64,000 bases of DNA from Owenia fusiformis (lineage: Eukaryota; Annelida; Polychaeta; Sabellida; Oweniidae): the NCBI GenBank assembly GCA_903813345.2, contig CAIIXF020000006.1:10542348-10606347 (forward strand), read 5' to 3'. Below are positions 14,501 to 26,500 of the stretch, piece after piece. Positions within the stretch are counted from its first letter, which is position 1; every line of letters starts with the position of its first letter. The notes beneath the pieces are model-generated. The model did not search any database. It saw nothing but the letters and a program-made list of their open reading frames with translations, and was not told the origin of the DNA. A program made the translations under genes and the position numbers.

Positions 14501-16581
14501 TATTTATGGTTTGACGAAAAAGGGAAGAAGTGTAAATGTGCAGCCCCGCAGTATATAGACTACGTCATGACGTACATACAGAAAACTATTAACGAAGAAT
14601 CAATATTCCCATCAAAATATGGTAGGTGCATGTAAATACTGAAGCTACGAGTAAATAATGTAGCTACATTTAACTATTTTAAAATGTATATCTACATGTA
14701 AGTATTGTCGCCACATGTAAATATTGAAAACCAATATAAACCTCATGATGTCTATGTGTAAAGTAAAAATGGAAATGCTATCATCTAATTCATCAATTAT
14801 GAGATGATACTGTCTGATAATATTCTGGGTTGGGGTGGGAGTTGTGGAAGATGATCAAATAATATACATTACTACCTAATGTTAATAAACTAGTACACGA
14901 TGTAAATTATTAACAAGGTTTTCTTAATGCATGGCAGAAGTCAATGTGTAGTCATTCATCTTGGATAAAATTCTTGGTTATATTGTTTATTAGGCCTATA
15001 ATGCCAAGCTGTTGCAAAACATTGTCTGACCTTACAACTCATTTATATCAGTTACATTTCCAATCCATTCAGTATTGTGTTCATTATTATGTATTTCCAA
15101 ATGTCATATCTACTGATTAAGTTGAGAATGGGTCAAATTAGCTATTTATGTGCAGGTCTGTCATTAGTATTCATTTATTATTATTATTAGATTTTGTTCT
15201 TGACATTTTTCTATGATATCCTTCTGATGTACAGATTTATTGAATGTCTCTGTGCAAAACAAACATGTACTTGAAATAGAGAACCAAGGAACCTAAAACC
15301 CTAATTTTCTATATTTGTTCCTTATAAGATATCTGGGGTCCTTTTTAGAAACAGTAACAACTTTCGATTTAGTCGCAAGCCATTGTTCATCTTAAAGTAG
15401 ACAATTGTTTTCTAGGAATCATAACTTTCATCCTTGATGAACTCCTTTCATTTATGATAATATCAAATAATTGACCACTAAACGGATGTATGAATTTGTT
15501 AGTTGCTTTTTTATCCCCTAAGAAGTGACATCAATCTTATACCTAATGCATTAATGGGTACTTAAAATGTAGAAGTATGAAAACTGCAAACCTGCTTCAA
15601 AGATTTTATTTCCATAACAGAACATGACAGGCATCTTAATAACTAAGTATAGCTGGCAGGGATAATTACAAGAAAACATATTCATATAATAGACAACTTT
15701 TTGACCTGAGGAAGCCAGTCTGTAACATTCTCTTAACTCATTGATCAATTGATCGTAAAGTTACATAGCTGTGTACAAATACTTTTTGTCAACATCTTGT
15801 AAATGAATGGCAGTAGAAATAACGCTGAATATGAAGCCTCATAAGGGGAAGCATACGTAAAACCACTCTACATTTGTGACTGCTTGACCAAATGATAATT
15901 CGAGAAATCTTACCCAAGGCCATAGACTTCAATTCTTTGTTTTCCATCAATTTGCACACATTTTTCCCTTTTCAAATAACAAACACAAAATATCCACTTC
16001 TTGAAATTTCAGACACTAATTTTCTTGCTTGATCAACAGACTTTAAACGTAAACTCTTTCAGGTATAACCGCAATAAATAAACTCATAAAGGTAAAACTT
16101 TCTGCAATCTCCAACGCATTTTGGCCTGATGGGAAACAAAGAATTTCAGTCTGTATTTTATTCATATGTTTTTAACAAGACTTTTTCTTTGCTTTCAGGT
16201 TCAGTCTTCCCAAGTACCTTCGAGTCAACCATTAAAAAAATCCATAAACTCTTGTTCCACATATTTGCACATGTTTACCACGCACATTATAAGGAATTAG
16301 TGCTACTGAGCCTGCATGGACATCTGAACAGTGTATTCCTACATTTCATGATCTTCAATCGAAAGTTTTCATTGATCGACCAGAAAGAGACTGAAATCCT
16401 CGATGATTTAGTGAAGGCTTTAAAAAATGGCCTGCTGCCAAAAAACATTGTGTCATCAGAGACAACTGAGGTGGCGGGAACAACGGACAATATGGTTGCG
16501 GCTGGGGGGTCAGAAAATAAGGAAAACATTGAAAATAACCACTGCATCCCAGCTGTTCATACATCCCCACCCACCACATAG
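8578..16581 (+). CDS. MOB2: MOB kinase activator 2-like (5' partial, four coding exons)
   Basis: MOB proteins are small zinc-binding adaptors that bind NDR/LATS kinases; MOB2 binds NDR1/2 and competes with MOB1. Exons are 8578-8741, 13351-13447, 14497-14621 and 16199-16581, each with AG/GT borders and joining in frame to give 255 residues plus stop TAG at 16579-16581. Exon 1 carries NEWLATN, as in MOB2. Exon 2 carries the first zinc pair in FCTTSNC (C-x4-C). Exon 3 has the YLWFDEKGKKCKCAAPQY stretch typical of MOB2 rather than MOB1 or MOB3. Exon 4 has the His pair in AHVYHAH (H-x4-H) and HGHLNSVFLHF. The C-terminal tail of about 50 residues is Thr/Ser/Asn-rich and not recognisably conserved. 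The N-terminus is missing: the first visible exon starts at the third base of a codon. The open frame from 8390 upstream of the acceptor is intron read-through. Confidence 0.92.
8742..9639. other. MOB2 intron sequence left of the composite repeat
   Basis: This is ordinary AT-rich intron following the donor GTAAGG at 8742. I see no gene or repeat in it. Confidence 0.5.
9711..11340 (+). mobile_element. AGACTCCAGAT-end repeat element, copy 1
   Basis: It begins with the palindrome AGACTCCAGAT..ATCTGGAGTCT (about 9713-9738) and ends near AGATCTGGAGTCT and a CTAGTTAT motif (about 11285-11338). A second copy lies in inverted orientation at about 59762-61252, inside ZIP C intron 1. The body holds several direct copies of a block of about 120 bases containing ATCCGACTTCCGGTTCGGAA, then a polypyrimidine CCTAT/CCTT tract and three GATGACTC(A/G)GCTTATT-type 22-base repeats. 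It carries no coding capacity and has TTCTTC and TTATTA microsatellites at its left end. Confidence 0.75.
11031..11225 (+). repeat. Polypyrimidine CCTAT/CCTTCC tract
   Basis: About 195 bases are almost purely C/T with a few A, built of CCTATCCTT-like words. The strand asymmetry could favour triplex or H-DNA. The inverted copy of the host element has the complementary purine tract at about 59880-60075, so the tract is an integral part of the repeat. Confidence 0.85.
11600..12800 (+). repeat. Three tandem copies of a ~440-bp unit
   Basis: Units begin near 11600, 12035 and 12475. The last two are nearly identical with a period of exactly 440, and the first is more diverged. Each contains dense AGGTCA or TGACCT half-sites. 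The two matching 69-residue open frames at 12036-12245 and 12476-12685 are this repeat read in one frame and show no protein family. Confidence 0.85.
14282..14342 (+). repeat. TTGAA-type microsatellite
   Basis: A run of ATTGAA/TTGAA words lies in the intron between MOB2 exons 2 and 3. It is a simple repeat without coding meaning. Confidence 0.8.
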
Positions 16582-19500
16582 TTGTCATAGCAACCTGTTG
16601 ATTGGCAGTTGCCATGACATCTCATTATTTATTAAGTTGGCTGTGGTTGCTATGGACACAGATTTTCCTTGAGATCATCATAACATAGCAACGCATGATG
16701 TCACAAGGGGGTATCATTGATAGTTAGATGCAATAAAGAGTCAACTGGACTCTAGGAGGGGATTAGGAGTTGGTGGTGCTTGAAGACGTTGCAGTTACAC
16801 ACACTCTGTGATTGGCTCAATTCTCAGCTCATTTAAGCAATATGTTTTCAGTAGACTGTATCTTTATCCTCTGAACTACTGTGTTACATGGTACAATTCT
16901 CTTAGGAACTCAACAACAGTCTATTTCATCAAATTCAATCTGATTCCATAGATGGTTCAAAATTGTATCAGTATCTGTTAAATGAAATCATTTGAAGTAC
17001 ACTGAGCTTAGAATGGCTGTACTTTACTTTACAGTAACCAGTCTCTGTGACACACTTATTTTAAACCAACTCGACTATGATGTTTTAAGACCTAGAATAC
17101 GATAAATTCAGACTGTTTAGAGTTTTGAGTTGATATTGAGAGTACTGTAATTCTGTAAATCAGAGTTATTTTGTACGCTGTTCAGACCTGTAGCCAGCAT
17201 TTGCCACTTGAAAAATGCTCAGAATGGTGAAAAACTGCATGATTTTGAAAGAATTTTGCTTTGAACCCCTTGAACTGGGTGAACCTGGCTACGGGCCTGC
17301 TGGTCTGTGCTCTGAAACCTGTATGGGTTGTGGATTGGGCCAATGTTTTCAGGGCTTAAGTGTCAGGTCTATGAAGGCCATTGTTATTTATCTGAAATGT
17401 GCAGTTTGTTATGCGATATCTTGTTACATTTACCAGTTGAACATAATAAGCATATATATTATATAGCTAGGATGTGTCTTTATGTACCATGTACAGCACC
17501 TACATCTTAAATAAGATATTTTGCAAAACTTACATTTCAATTTGTTTTATAATTTTCACTTCTGGTTGGCGATGTATGCAACATATGTTGAATTTAAACC
17601 AAAAATTGAAAAAATTATCAAACAAATAGAAATGATGCAAAATTGAAATTATTTGATTTTAACTTGAAGCAATTCCTATTTGTTCACACTAGTTGCTGTT
17701 CTAATTGAAACTTAGATTAAAGACAACCAAATGAACCACTTACTTATAAAGCTGTGCAATTGTTAGGCCAATCTTGACGCGAGGTACTTTGGTATTAAGC
17801 AACAATTCAAAATGATTACCACGTTATATATAAAATGTAATTCATTTGCCTGTTAACACCACACAAAAATGTATGAAAAGGAATTATAAATTGATGTGTT
17901 GTCTGGAGCCAGAATGTGGTAGCAGTCATAATGAGTTCATTTCTGACTGGATTTGATTACAATGTAGTTGAGAATTGTAATTTATGAGGTGCCCAAGTGC
18001 ATTTGGAAATCAGATAGATGGCGATAGTAAATAGACCATTTGTAGCACACGTGGCAGCTAAAGGTTGATTTAAGATATTGATTTGTGCCAAATATATAAA
18101 TCATTTATTGATGAATATGCTTTAGTTATTTGTGAATGATTTTCGTTGAGTTAGTACCTGTATATTAACTATTACTAGCTGTTTTCTTTCTTTTAGTTAA
18201 CTTATGCCTATTATACTCTTACATATTTCATATTTTTCACCAAAATCTCCCATGATATTTACCTTGAATTACTTTTGTATATTGGATTATGAAAACACAG
18301 AAGTGTTAATGTTGGAAAACACAGTGACATGTCCTATTATCAACAGTTTTGAAGGGAAGGATATAAAAGCCATTTTGTATTATGAAATTCTAATTTTCTA
18401 AATTTAGGTCATGTATACTCAGCTTTTGACATTTGAACATGTATGTTATTTAGTTTATTGATAAATTCCAATAAGTTGTGAGCAGTTTCCATAGGGACGG
18501 GTACATGAAGGTCTAGTCAAGCCCAACAAGGGCTATATGGAATCCTTTGACGATCATATTGTTTGAAATTAAATACAAAGTCTCCAGAACTTAACTTACT
18601 TTAAAGACCAAGCCCCATGCAGCAAGATACTTCACTGGAAGAAACTTGTGAAACAAACTTCTTAGAATGTTTTGTGGGAGCTCTAGAAGACATTTCTTGA
18701 ACAGTTCTTGGGTCTTATATTCAGGGATGAGATTAGGTACAATTGGTGATCATTTATTTTAGTGTAGAACTATAGGAAAATAGGCAGTGTAATGCTGTTA
18801 TTCTGTTTTTAACTCTCAACATTTTATGATTCGAAGGTGCTGTATGTAACTTGACACATAATTGAAAGTTTGAAAGCAACCCAAGTGAAAGGGTTAAAGG
18901 ATATGCACTTTATAACATTAATGACTTGTCTTACATTCTAGTCTTACATCAAGTCATGTTGTTACCCCCCCCCTCTTCATTCTCCAGGCACAATGCAAGG
19001 TGGAGAGTCATATATAAGCAAGGAGTGGTGCTTTGAAGACACTGCAGTTTCCAGAAGTTTTAAACCTCAGATTAGGGGCAGTTAGACTGTGCACCAAACT
19101 GACACTGACACATTTGTAATGGTAGTAAATGCAGACACATTTGTAATAATAGTAAAAGCAGACACATTTATTTTTTGCCAAATTGACACATTTGTCACTT
19201 GAGTATTGACACATTCATTTTCATTATCAAATATAAAGGCTGCCTCACAAGAAATGTACCCATAACTCGTGAAGTTTTTGGGATCAGATCTTATTTCATC
19301 CTACTTTCTAGAGAGCAAGTTATGGTCTTTATATGTACTGGATAATCCTGGCATATGTTCGAATTGAATTGTTGAATGTCAACAGAACTATTTACCCATA
19401 ACATTTTTGAGATTTTGTTTGGGAAATATAGCCATATTCAAAAATGCTACTTCATGTACATCTTTTTGATCTTCCTTTAGGATGTTCTGCCATCAAATGG

Positions 19501-19920
19501 CGCATTGTCAAGTTTTCATGTCACTAATGATTTCACGCACAGACCACACAAACTGACAAATGTATTTTGCATGCAGCATACCATGTCAACTTCACAGTGT
19601 TACATTTAGTTTGTGTTACCATAGTTAGTAAGCTTATGTTGTGTAACATGGTTACCATGCTTCTATTGTACTATTATATGGTTACTAAGTATGTCTGATT
19701 TGTTGATCTTAAGAATGGTATATCAGGGATGACAGAGTGCATCCTTACAATAAAGGAGTCTATAAGGCTAAAAATTTCAAAAAATTTAATATATTTTATT
19801 TATTTTTTATTTGAACTATTAACATTTTTATCCAAGGATAAGGTTGAAAACAATCCATATTCAACAATACAAGCTGAGATATAATATCCATAGTATTTTA
19901 AAAATGTTATTGAGGTCCTT
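16582..19920 (+). other. MOB2 3'UTR and convergent intergenic DNA
   Basis: The MOB2 stop is followed by candidate poly(A) signal AATAAA at 16732-16737; the true 3' end could lie further on. Around 19085-19215 a GACACATTTGTAATA-like word recurs three times. The rest is AT-rich without exons I can support. ZIP A comes from the opposite direction, so this is a convergent 3'-3' boundary. Confidence 0.5.
16732..16737 (+). terminator. Candidate MOB2 poly(A) signal
   Basis: AATAAA lies about 150 bases after the MOB2 stop codon. It is the first canonical hexamer downstream, but usage is unproven. Confidence 0.5.
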
Positions 19921-19924
19921 CATT

Positions 19925-22900
19925 TCTTGAAGCTAACGTCAGTTGCATAAAGTGCTTTAATCATAATGGGAACCTGGCCTATTAGCAGATAATGTGACTT
20001 TCAAAAAGCACTATTATAATCATAATTGAGTCCTGAACTACTTCAAGCTAATGCCACTTGCATAAAGCACTATTATAATCATAATTGAGTCCTGAACTAC
20101 TTCAAGCTAATGTCACTTGCATAAAGCACTATTATAATCATAATTGAGTCCTGAACTACTTCAAGCTAATGTCACTTGCATAAAGCACTATTATAATCAT
20201 AATGGAGTCCTGAACTACTCCAAGCTAATGTCACTTGCATAAAGCACTATTATAATCATAATGGAGTCCTGAACTACTCCAAGCTAATGTCACTTGCATA
20301 AAGCACTATTATAATCATAATGGAGTCCTGAACTACTTCAAGCTAATGTCACTTGCATAAAGCGCTATTATAATCATAATGGAGTCCTGAACTACTTCAA
20401 GCTTATGTCACTTGCATAAAGCACTATTATAATCATAATGGAGTCCTGAACTACTCCAAGCTAATGTCACTTGCATAAAGCGCTATTATAATCATAATGG
20501 AGTCCTGAACTACTCCAAGCTAATGTCACTTGCATAAAGCACTATTATAATCATAATGAAGTCCTGAACTACTCCAAGCTAATGTCACTTGCATAAAGCG
20601 CTATTATAATCATAATGGAGTCCTGAACTACTCCAAGCTAATGTCACTTGCATAAAGCACTATTATAATCACAATGGAGTCCTGAACTACTTCAAGCTAA
20701 TGTCACTTGCATAAAGTGCTATTATAATCATAATTGAGTCCTGTACTACTCCAAGCTAATGTCACTTGCATTAAGCGCTATTATAATCATAATTGAGTCC
20801 TGAACTACTCCAAGCTAATGTCACTTGCATTAAGCGCTATTATAATCATAATTGAGTCCTGAACTACTCCAAGCTAATGTCACTTGCATAAAGCACTATT
20901 ATAATCATAATGGAGTCCTGAACTACTTCAAGCTAATGTCACTTGCATAAAGTGCTATTATAATCATAATTGAGTCCTGTACTACTCCAAGCTAATGTCA
21001 CTTGCATTAAGCGCTATTATAATCATAATTGAGTCCTGAACTACTCCAAGCTAATGTCACTTGCATTAAGCGCTATTATAATCATAATTGAGTCCTGAAC
21101 TACTCCAAGCTAATGTCACTTGCATAAAGCACTATTATAATCATAATTGAGTCCTGAACTACTCCAAGCTAATGTCACTTGCATAAAGCACTATAATTAT
21201 CATAATGGAGTCCTGAACTACTTCAAGCTAATGTCACTTGCATAAAGCACTATTATAATCATAATGGAGTCCTGAACTACTCCAAGCTAATGTCACTTGC
21301 ATAAAGCGCTATTATAATCATAATGGAGTCCTGAACTACTCCAAGCTAATGTCACTTGCATAAAGCACTATTATAATCATAATGAAGTCCTGAACTACTC
21401 CAAGCTAATGTCACTTGCATAAAGCGCTATTATAATCATAATGGAGTCCTGAACTACTCCAAGCTAATGTCACTTGCATAAAGCGCTATTATAATCATAA
21501 TGGAGTCCTGAACTACTCCAAGCTAATGTCACTTGCATAAAGTGCTATTATAATCACAATGGAGTCCTGAACTACTTCAAGCTAATGTCACTTGCATAAA
21601 GTGCTATTATAATCATAATTGAGTCCTGTACTACTCCAAGCTAATGTCACTTGCATAAAGTGCTATTATAATCACAATGGAGTCCTGAACTACTCCAAGC
21701 TAATGTCACTTGCATAAAGCGCTATTATAATCATAATGGAGTCCTGAACTACTCCAAGCTAATGTCACTTGCATAAAGCACTATTATAATCATAATGAAG
21801 TCCTGAACTACTCCAAGCTAATGTCACTTGCATAAAGCGCTATTATAATCATAATGGAGTCCTGAACTACTCCAAGCTAATGTCACTTGCATAAAGCACT
21901 ATTATAATCACAATGGAGTCCTGAACTACTTCAAGCTAATGTCACTTGCATAAAGTGCTATTATAATCATAATTGAGTCCTGTACTACTCCAAGCTAATG
22001 TCACTTGCATTAAGCGCTATTATAATCATAATTGAGTCCTGAACTACTCCAAGCTAATGTCACTTGCATTAAGCGCTATTATAATCATAATTGAGTCCTG
22101 AACTACTCCAAGCTAATGTCACTTGCATAAAGCACTATTATAATCATAATTGAGTCCTGAACTACTCCAAGCTAATGTCACTTGCATAAAGCACTATAAT
22201 TATCATAATGGAGTCCTGAACTACTTCAAGCTAATGTCACTTGCATAAAGCACTATTATAATCATAATGGAGTCCTGAACTACTCCAAGCTAATGTCACT
22301 TGCATAAAGCGCTATTATAATCATAATGGAGTCCTGAACTACTCCAAGCTAATGTCACTTGCATAAAGCACTATTATAATCATAATGAAGTCCTGAACTA
22401 CTCCAAGCTAATGTCACTTGCATAAAGCGCTATTATAATCATAATGGAGTCCTGAACTACTCCAAGCTAATGTCACTTGCATAAAGCGCTATTATAATCA
22501 TAATGGAGTCCTGAACTACTCCAAGCTAATGTCACTTGCATAAAGTGCTATTATAATCACAATGGAGTCCTGAACTACTTCAAGCTAATGTCACTTGCAT
22601 AAAGTGCTATTATAATCATAATTGAGTCCTGTACTACTCCAAGCTAATGTCACTTGCATTAAGCGCTATTATAATCATAATTGAGTCCTGAACTACTCCA
22701 AGCTAATGTCACTTGCATTAAGCGCTATTATAATCATAATTGAGTCCTGAACTACTCCAAGCTAATGTCACTTGCATAAAGCACTATTATAATCATAATT
22801 GAGTCCTGAACTACTCCAAGCTAATGTAACTTGCATAAAGCACTATAATTATCATAATGGAGTCCTGAACTACTTCAAGCTAATGTGACTTGCATAAAGC

Positions 22901-23511
22901 ACTATTATATAATCATAATTGAGTCCTGTACTACTCCAAGCTAATGTCACTTGCATAAAGCACTATTATAATCATAATTGAGTCCTGTACTACTCCAAGC
23001 TAATGTCACTTGCATAAAGCACTATTATATAATCATAATTGAGTCCTGTACTACTCCAAGCTAATGTCACTTGCATAAAGCGCTATTATAATCATAATGG
23101 AGTCCTGAACTACTTCAAGCTAATGTGACTTGCAAAAAGCGCTATTATAATCATAATTGAGTCCTGTACTACTCCAAGCTAATGTCACTTGCAAAAAGCG
23201 CTATTATAATCATAATTGAGTCCTGAACTACTTCAAGCTAATGTCACTTGCATAAAGCGCTATTATAATCATAATTGAGTCCTGTACTACTCCAAGCTAA
23301 TGTCACTTGCATAAAGCACTATTATAATCATAATGGAGTCCTGAACTACTCCAAGCTAATGTCACTTGCATAGAGCGCTATTATAATCATAATTGAGTCC
23401 TGAACTACTCCAAGCTAATGTCACTTGCATAAAGCGCTATTATAATCATAATTGAGTCCTGTAGTACTCCAAGCTAATGTCACTTGCATAGAGTACTGCT
23501 TTATTTATAGT
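19925..23511 (-). repeat. 59-bp tandem array derived from the ZIP A terminal codons (about 60 units)
   Basis: The period is exactly 59 (for example, successive units at 20041 and 20100). Read on the minus strand, each unit is ATTATG...GAGTAG plus 11 bases: the codons for IMIIIVLYASDISLE and a stop, then TTCAGGACTCC. The ZIP A last exon ends in the same 16 codons (IMIIVALYASDISFE and stop) followed by TTCTGGACTCC at 23512-23570, which is unit zero of the array. Units lie immediately downstream of the ZIP A stop. A few units are 61 bases (about 22905 and 23025). The leftmost unit, near 19925, is degenerate. Units also combine into higher-order repeats. Confidence 0.95.
23500..23505 (-). terminator. 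Candidate ZIP A poly(A) signal inside the first repeat unit
   Basis: AATAAA on the minus strand lies 18-23 bases past the ZIP A stop. It is in the repeat unit nearest the gene; the bulk of the array lacks it (units have ATAATA there). ZIP B has the same hexamer at the same distance (34206-34211). Confidence 0.5.
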
Positions 23512-23522
23512 GGAGTCCAGAA

Positions 23523-26500
23523 CTACTCAAAACTAATGTCACTTGCATAAAGTGCCACAATAATCATAATGGAATAACCAGCCAAGATTCCTAGATTTTG
23601 GAGAGCAAATATCTTCAGTTGTCCTTTCACTGTCTTTTCATCATCCACTTTTTCACATATCTCCGGCAACTGTAATTATACAAAAATGGATTTAACTCTT
23701 CAAAGGATAGGCCTATTCATTTTGGATTCTATTAAGCAAAATCAAGAAATACTGATTGATAGTGTATTACAGTTAGAACATGTTGAACATAATGAAGAAC
23801 ACAGGTGGGGTTGGTGAAAAACTGAGATGCTGTTTCTATAATTAGTTCTAGACTGTACTGATCATAAATCATGGGTAAGTGATAGAATAGTGATGTCTCA
23901 TAGGACATGAAAAAAATCTCCATGGGAAAATAACATGGAAAATTTTATTTCCACTTTCTAATTTTCCTGCATCAAAATTATTCTTCATGTGGATAGATAA
24001 ATTAAAATAAATTAAAATGAGTCAGGAATAAATATATGGAGATTTCTCATATGATTATGTTTACAGGTGTTAGAACAATTTGTGGTTGATAATAAAGGGA
24101 TCATCTATAATTTTGAGGCATTGTAGAACTCAACTAATAGAACTAATGAAAATAGCATCTCAAAGTTATACAACTTTAAAGTATATCAATATTGAATCTA
24201 CTTAGTGTTCGTTATGCCATCTATGACACACTCACTGTTTTCATATTTCTGAGAAATAGCACATTGTATAGATGCACAGGGTTCTATGTTACATACCATA
24301 TCTACAAGGCCAATGTAGAGGAAAATCCCAGCTGCCAATGCTAGTATCCATGATGTAGCATCAGTGAGTTCCCCCACTAGTATCCCCATTGTGAGGCCCA
24401 GGTAGCACATAGTGCCTGCTAGTACAGTGTATAATGCAGCTTGTTTCACACTCATACCAGCATTTACTAAGATAGCAAAGTCACCTGAAATGAAATCAAA
24501 GGAAGACATGGAGAGATGGAGAAGGGGGAAATGGTAGAGATGTATCAGTGGGCCCAAATTTTGAAAGATTAAGGCCCATTTTTTGTCAAATTATGCCCAA
24601 AAAGGACCGCCAAATTAAATACAGGGTGTCAAATAAGTCTGTTCTCCCCCCTTAACTTTTTTATCTTTTAATTTATCATACATTCCCATATATCATTGTG
24701 AAGCTTATGGAAAATGCTGATCACCCTCAAAACATCAATCATAAACTCCTCCTAATAAAATTGCTACAATGTTTCTTGTAAGGTTGTAGTTGACCTTTGA
24801 TTACGTCAAAACAAGTAATATTACCAGGTAATAGTGATTGAAAAGTGAATATGATACTGCAGTGACAATGCCAACATTGGGTGATTTTGATGTTTCTCAA
24901 TATTCTACAGAGTAAAATGTGTTACATTCAGGGGAGCTTTTGAAGCAGGGTCATCTTTCATTAAAAAATAGTTGATAACAGCCAAAGTTAAACGTTCTGT
25001 ATGATTTAAACGGGATCATATCCTTGTAGAATTGAGGCCATCCGGGCTGCTTTGGGAGACATACAGACTATTAAAAAAGTGAAATATGGACATCACTAAA
25101 AATACTCTAAAAATTTGGGAATTTAACCAATAGCTCTGAAATTTGGTGTGTGATCAGCAAATTGAATTCCCTTTAAGATGGTATATACCAACCCTATGTT
25201 ATTTCTGAAATAAAAAACTTAAGGGGGGAGAACAGACTTATTTGACGCCCTGTAGAAGGCAACATGTTCAATATCCCCAAAAAACGCCAAATTAAGTAGC
25301 GCCAAGATTAAAGACAAATACAGTACTTAAAATGCCAAACTCACCAACTTTGTGTGGTACATGTTCACATATGATACACACAGATAGACCCACTCCTGTG
25401 AGAATGCTCTGAGCAAAGCCTGCTCCTACTGCTATCCCATCTACAAAGTTATGCAGGGCATCCCCCAGTATAAGCACCCAGGCTACTGAATCTACTTGCT
25501 CCTTGCGAAGAGACTTCATTCCTTCTGGCACTGCCATCTTCTTCAACAAATATTAAAGTACAATTACTGAGTTACAAAAGGGAAAACTCAGAGTACTGAT
25601 AAGCACAACTGGTTGCAAGAAAACAAACTCCATCAACGATTTAACACACACAAAAAAAGTCAAATGACTGCACTACGACAAAATGAGTATTTTTCAATAA
25701 CACAACTTGTGAGTGAAAATGCTTTTAGACAATTTAACCTCCAGAAAGACATTTGTTATTCAATCAACTAAACTTTGAAGATTATCTTGCCCTTAAGTTG
25801 TCTGTATGTTCATAGTATTTTCTGAAACCAGATGATTTTGGCGTTTTTAATGCCTCTGTAATGTAAACATCAATATCATGAAGTGTCTTGATGGAAAGTT
25901 ATGATAGTCTGACGGCCTCAACAGCTCAGCCAGCCGAAGGAGGTATTCCAATGCACAATTTGTAAACAATTTAACACAAAGTAGTATGGCATTGGGACAT
26001 CTCCATGACTGGGGACAGACCTCCTGTGGTGTTTGTTTATGGAAGAAAAGTTAGAATCTTCCATCTCAGAAGAAAGTACGTATTTTGCCTCACCAAAAAG
26101 AGTATTCCGAGGAGGATATCGTTCAATTCTGAGATGGAGGATTCTACAATGTGCTGAGATTTAGAATCATATAAATAGAAAGGGAAAAGGTGATTTGACA
26201 GAATTTTAGAAAAGCTATTGAAGAATGAAGTTATGAAGTGGTTATAAAGTATTAAAGAGAAATTGTGAAATTATAGAAAATTGAAAATAAGAATTTTAGA
26301 CTGAAATAATAAAGAAGGAAAGACAATAAAATAATTTAGTTTTATGTTGAGGGAGTTTCGGAATATAAGAGAGAAGGGTCAAGACGGACATACTACATCG
26401 AAATATTTTAGAATTCATACTTTATCCTGTTCTCTGTTTTGCCTAATAGGTTCAAGAGAATTCATGTGATTTTGTTCATTTTTCAAATGTTGCACATTGT

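Noticed and set aside
16287-16672. Overlapping frames around the last MOB2 exon
   Set aside because: They are antisense or out-of-frame shadows of the MOB2 C-terminal exon.
19925-23511. CRISPR-like array or gene-sized repeat protein
   Set aside because: Units are contiguous with no spacers, 59 is not a multiple of three, each unit carries a stop, and the DNA is clearly animal.
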